Source: Clostridium sp. UBA5530 (GTDB taxonomy: Bacteria; Bacillota; Clostridia; Clostridiales; Clostridiaceae). From it: DNA of 5,586 nt. The stretch lies in NCBI GenBank assembly GCA_002423705.1, contig DINW01000002.1:9617-15202 (forward strand), written 5' to 3'. The notes under the pieces were generated by a model that was given only the letters and a program-made list of their open reading frames with translations, was not told the DNA's origin and ran no database searches. Below, piece by piece: positions 5,116 through 5,586 of this stretch (positions within the stretch are counted from its first letter, which is position 1; every line of letters starts with the position of its first letter). The position numbers and the translations under genes were made by a program.

Positions 5116-5586
5116 TTAAGAAAGTCTTTCATAAAGCTTTGAACCTTTAGTTTTTAAATATTTAACCGCTACCATATTTACTACAATCAATATTACAAGT
5201 TCTATTAAAAATGTAGTCATCATTGAAGTTTTTAAATTGTAAAACAATATTCCATTTAAGGCAGCCATAGCCATTCCACCAAACATGGATATCATAGCAT
5301 TAAAATTTTGTTTCACTGCCGCAGTTTCATTATCCCAATTAAGCTTTGGTCTCATTAAGTCTAATATTAATCCTAGGAAATTAGATGCTGATATAGTTAC
5401 TGCAGATAAAATTAAAGCTAAAATTATTAATGTAACTGGTGCCTTTGTTAAAATTCCTACTATTAATATAAAGATCAAATTTATAGCACTAAATGCCATT
5501 CCTGTATAAGCCTTTGCCAAAAGTTGGCTGTCATAAGGTATTGGAATGTATTTAGAAAAAAATAAATTTTTTCCCTCTCTTGATAT
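5116..5586 (-). CDS. ABC-2-type exporter permease, C-terminal part (5' end outside window)
   Basis: The minus-strand frame is open from the window edge to the TAA at 5118-5116, giving 156 residues. It starts with ISREGKNLFFSKYIPIPYDSQLLAKA, a cytoplasmic loop typical of large clostridial ABC exporter permeases (I believe Pfam ABC_tran_2, PF16949). Two hydrophobic segments follow (AFSAINLIFILIVGILTKAP and VTLIILALILSAVTISASNFLGLIL). Next comes the conserved DLMRPKLNWDNETAAVKQNFN loop, then two more helices near the C-terminus (residues about 95-145 of the fragment). The partner ATPase gene would be expected just upstream, beyond the window. The TTG at 5520-5518 is internal and not a start, since conserved sequence continues upstream of it. 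The substrate is unknown. Confidence 0.85.
   Translation of the reverse strand: MSREGKNLFFSKYIPIPYDSQLLAKAYTGMAFSAINLIFILIVGILTKAPVTLIILALILSAVTISASNFLGLILDLMRPKLNWDNETAAVKQNFNAMISMFGGMAMAALNGILFYNLKTSMMTTFLIELVILIVVNMVAVKYLKTKGSKLYERLS

Noticed and set aside
5116..5520. Treating the permease frame as a complete gene starting at the TTG at 5520.
   Set aside because: Family-typical sequence (SREGK...P.Y..QLL) continues upstream in frame to the window edge, so this is a truncated view of a longer gene.

Overview
The window is AT-rich, with strong purine-rich ribosome binding sites, short intergenic hairpin terminators and A/T-ending codons. Together with the protein families present, this suggests a low-GC Firmicute, most likely a Clostridium or close relative. 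The genus is an inference; no rRNA or other species marker is present.

Layout: (1) Bases 1-104 hold what looks like the C-terminal end of a plus-strand gene that begins outside the window. (2) Bases 126-287 hold no usable open frame. They do hold a near-consensus plus-strand promoter (TTGACA, 17 bp, TATACT) followed about 95 bases later by a strong intrinsic terminator, which predicts a ~125-nt non-coding transcript with two C-rich patches of the kind that pair with Shine-Dalgarno sequences. This candidate small RNA is the most interesting object here. (3) Bases 297-3034, all minus strand, hold kbl, then tdh, then an HTH-ACT domain protein (UPF0735/PheB-like family). Tdh is the short-chain (SDR/epimerase-like) L-threonine 3-dehydrogenase and Kbl is the PLP enzyme glycine C-acetyltransferase. 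Together they convert threonine + NAD+ + CoA to glycine + acetyl-CoA + NADH. The ACT protein is a plausible amino-acid sensor and may have its own promoter, which would overlap the tdh terminator. (4) A 408-bp divergent intergenic region (3035-3442) carries an extended -10 promoter and a leader palindrome for kbl on one strand, and candidate promoters for the next gene on the other. (5) A plus-strand MATE-family multidrug/cation antiporter occupies 3443-4789. (6) A bidirectional terminator separates it from a convergent 59-residue glycine-zipper membrane protein (4843-5022). (7) The window ends inside a minus-strand gene for an ABC-2-type exporter permease (C-terminal 156 residues).

The only clear functional unit is the kbl-tdh threonine-to-glycine pathway, with the ACT protein as a possible associate. 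The transporter genes on the right look like ordinary neighbours with no evident link. I see no insertion sequence, CRISPR array, tRNA, rRNA or prophage signature.
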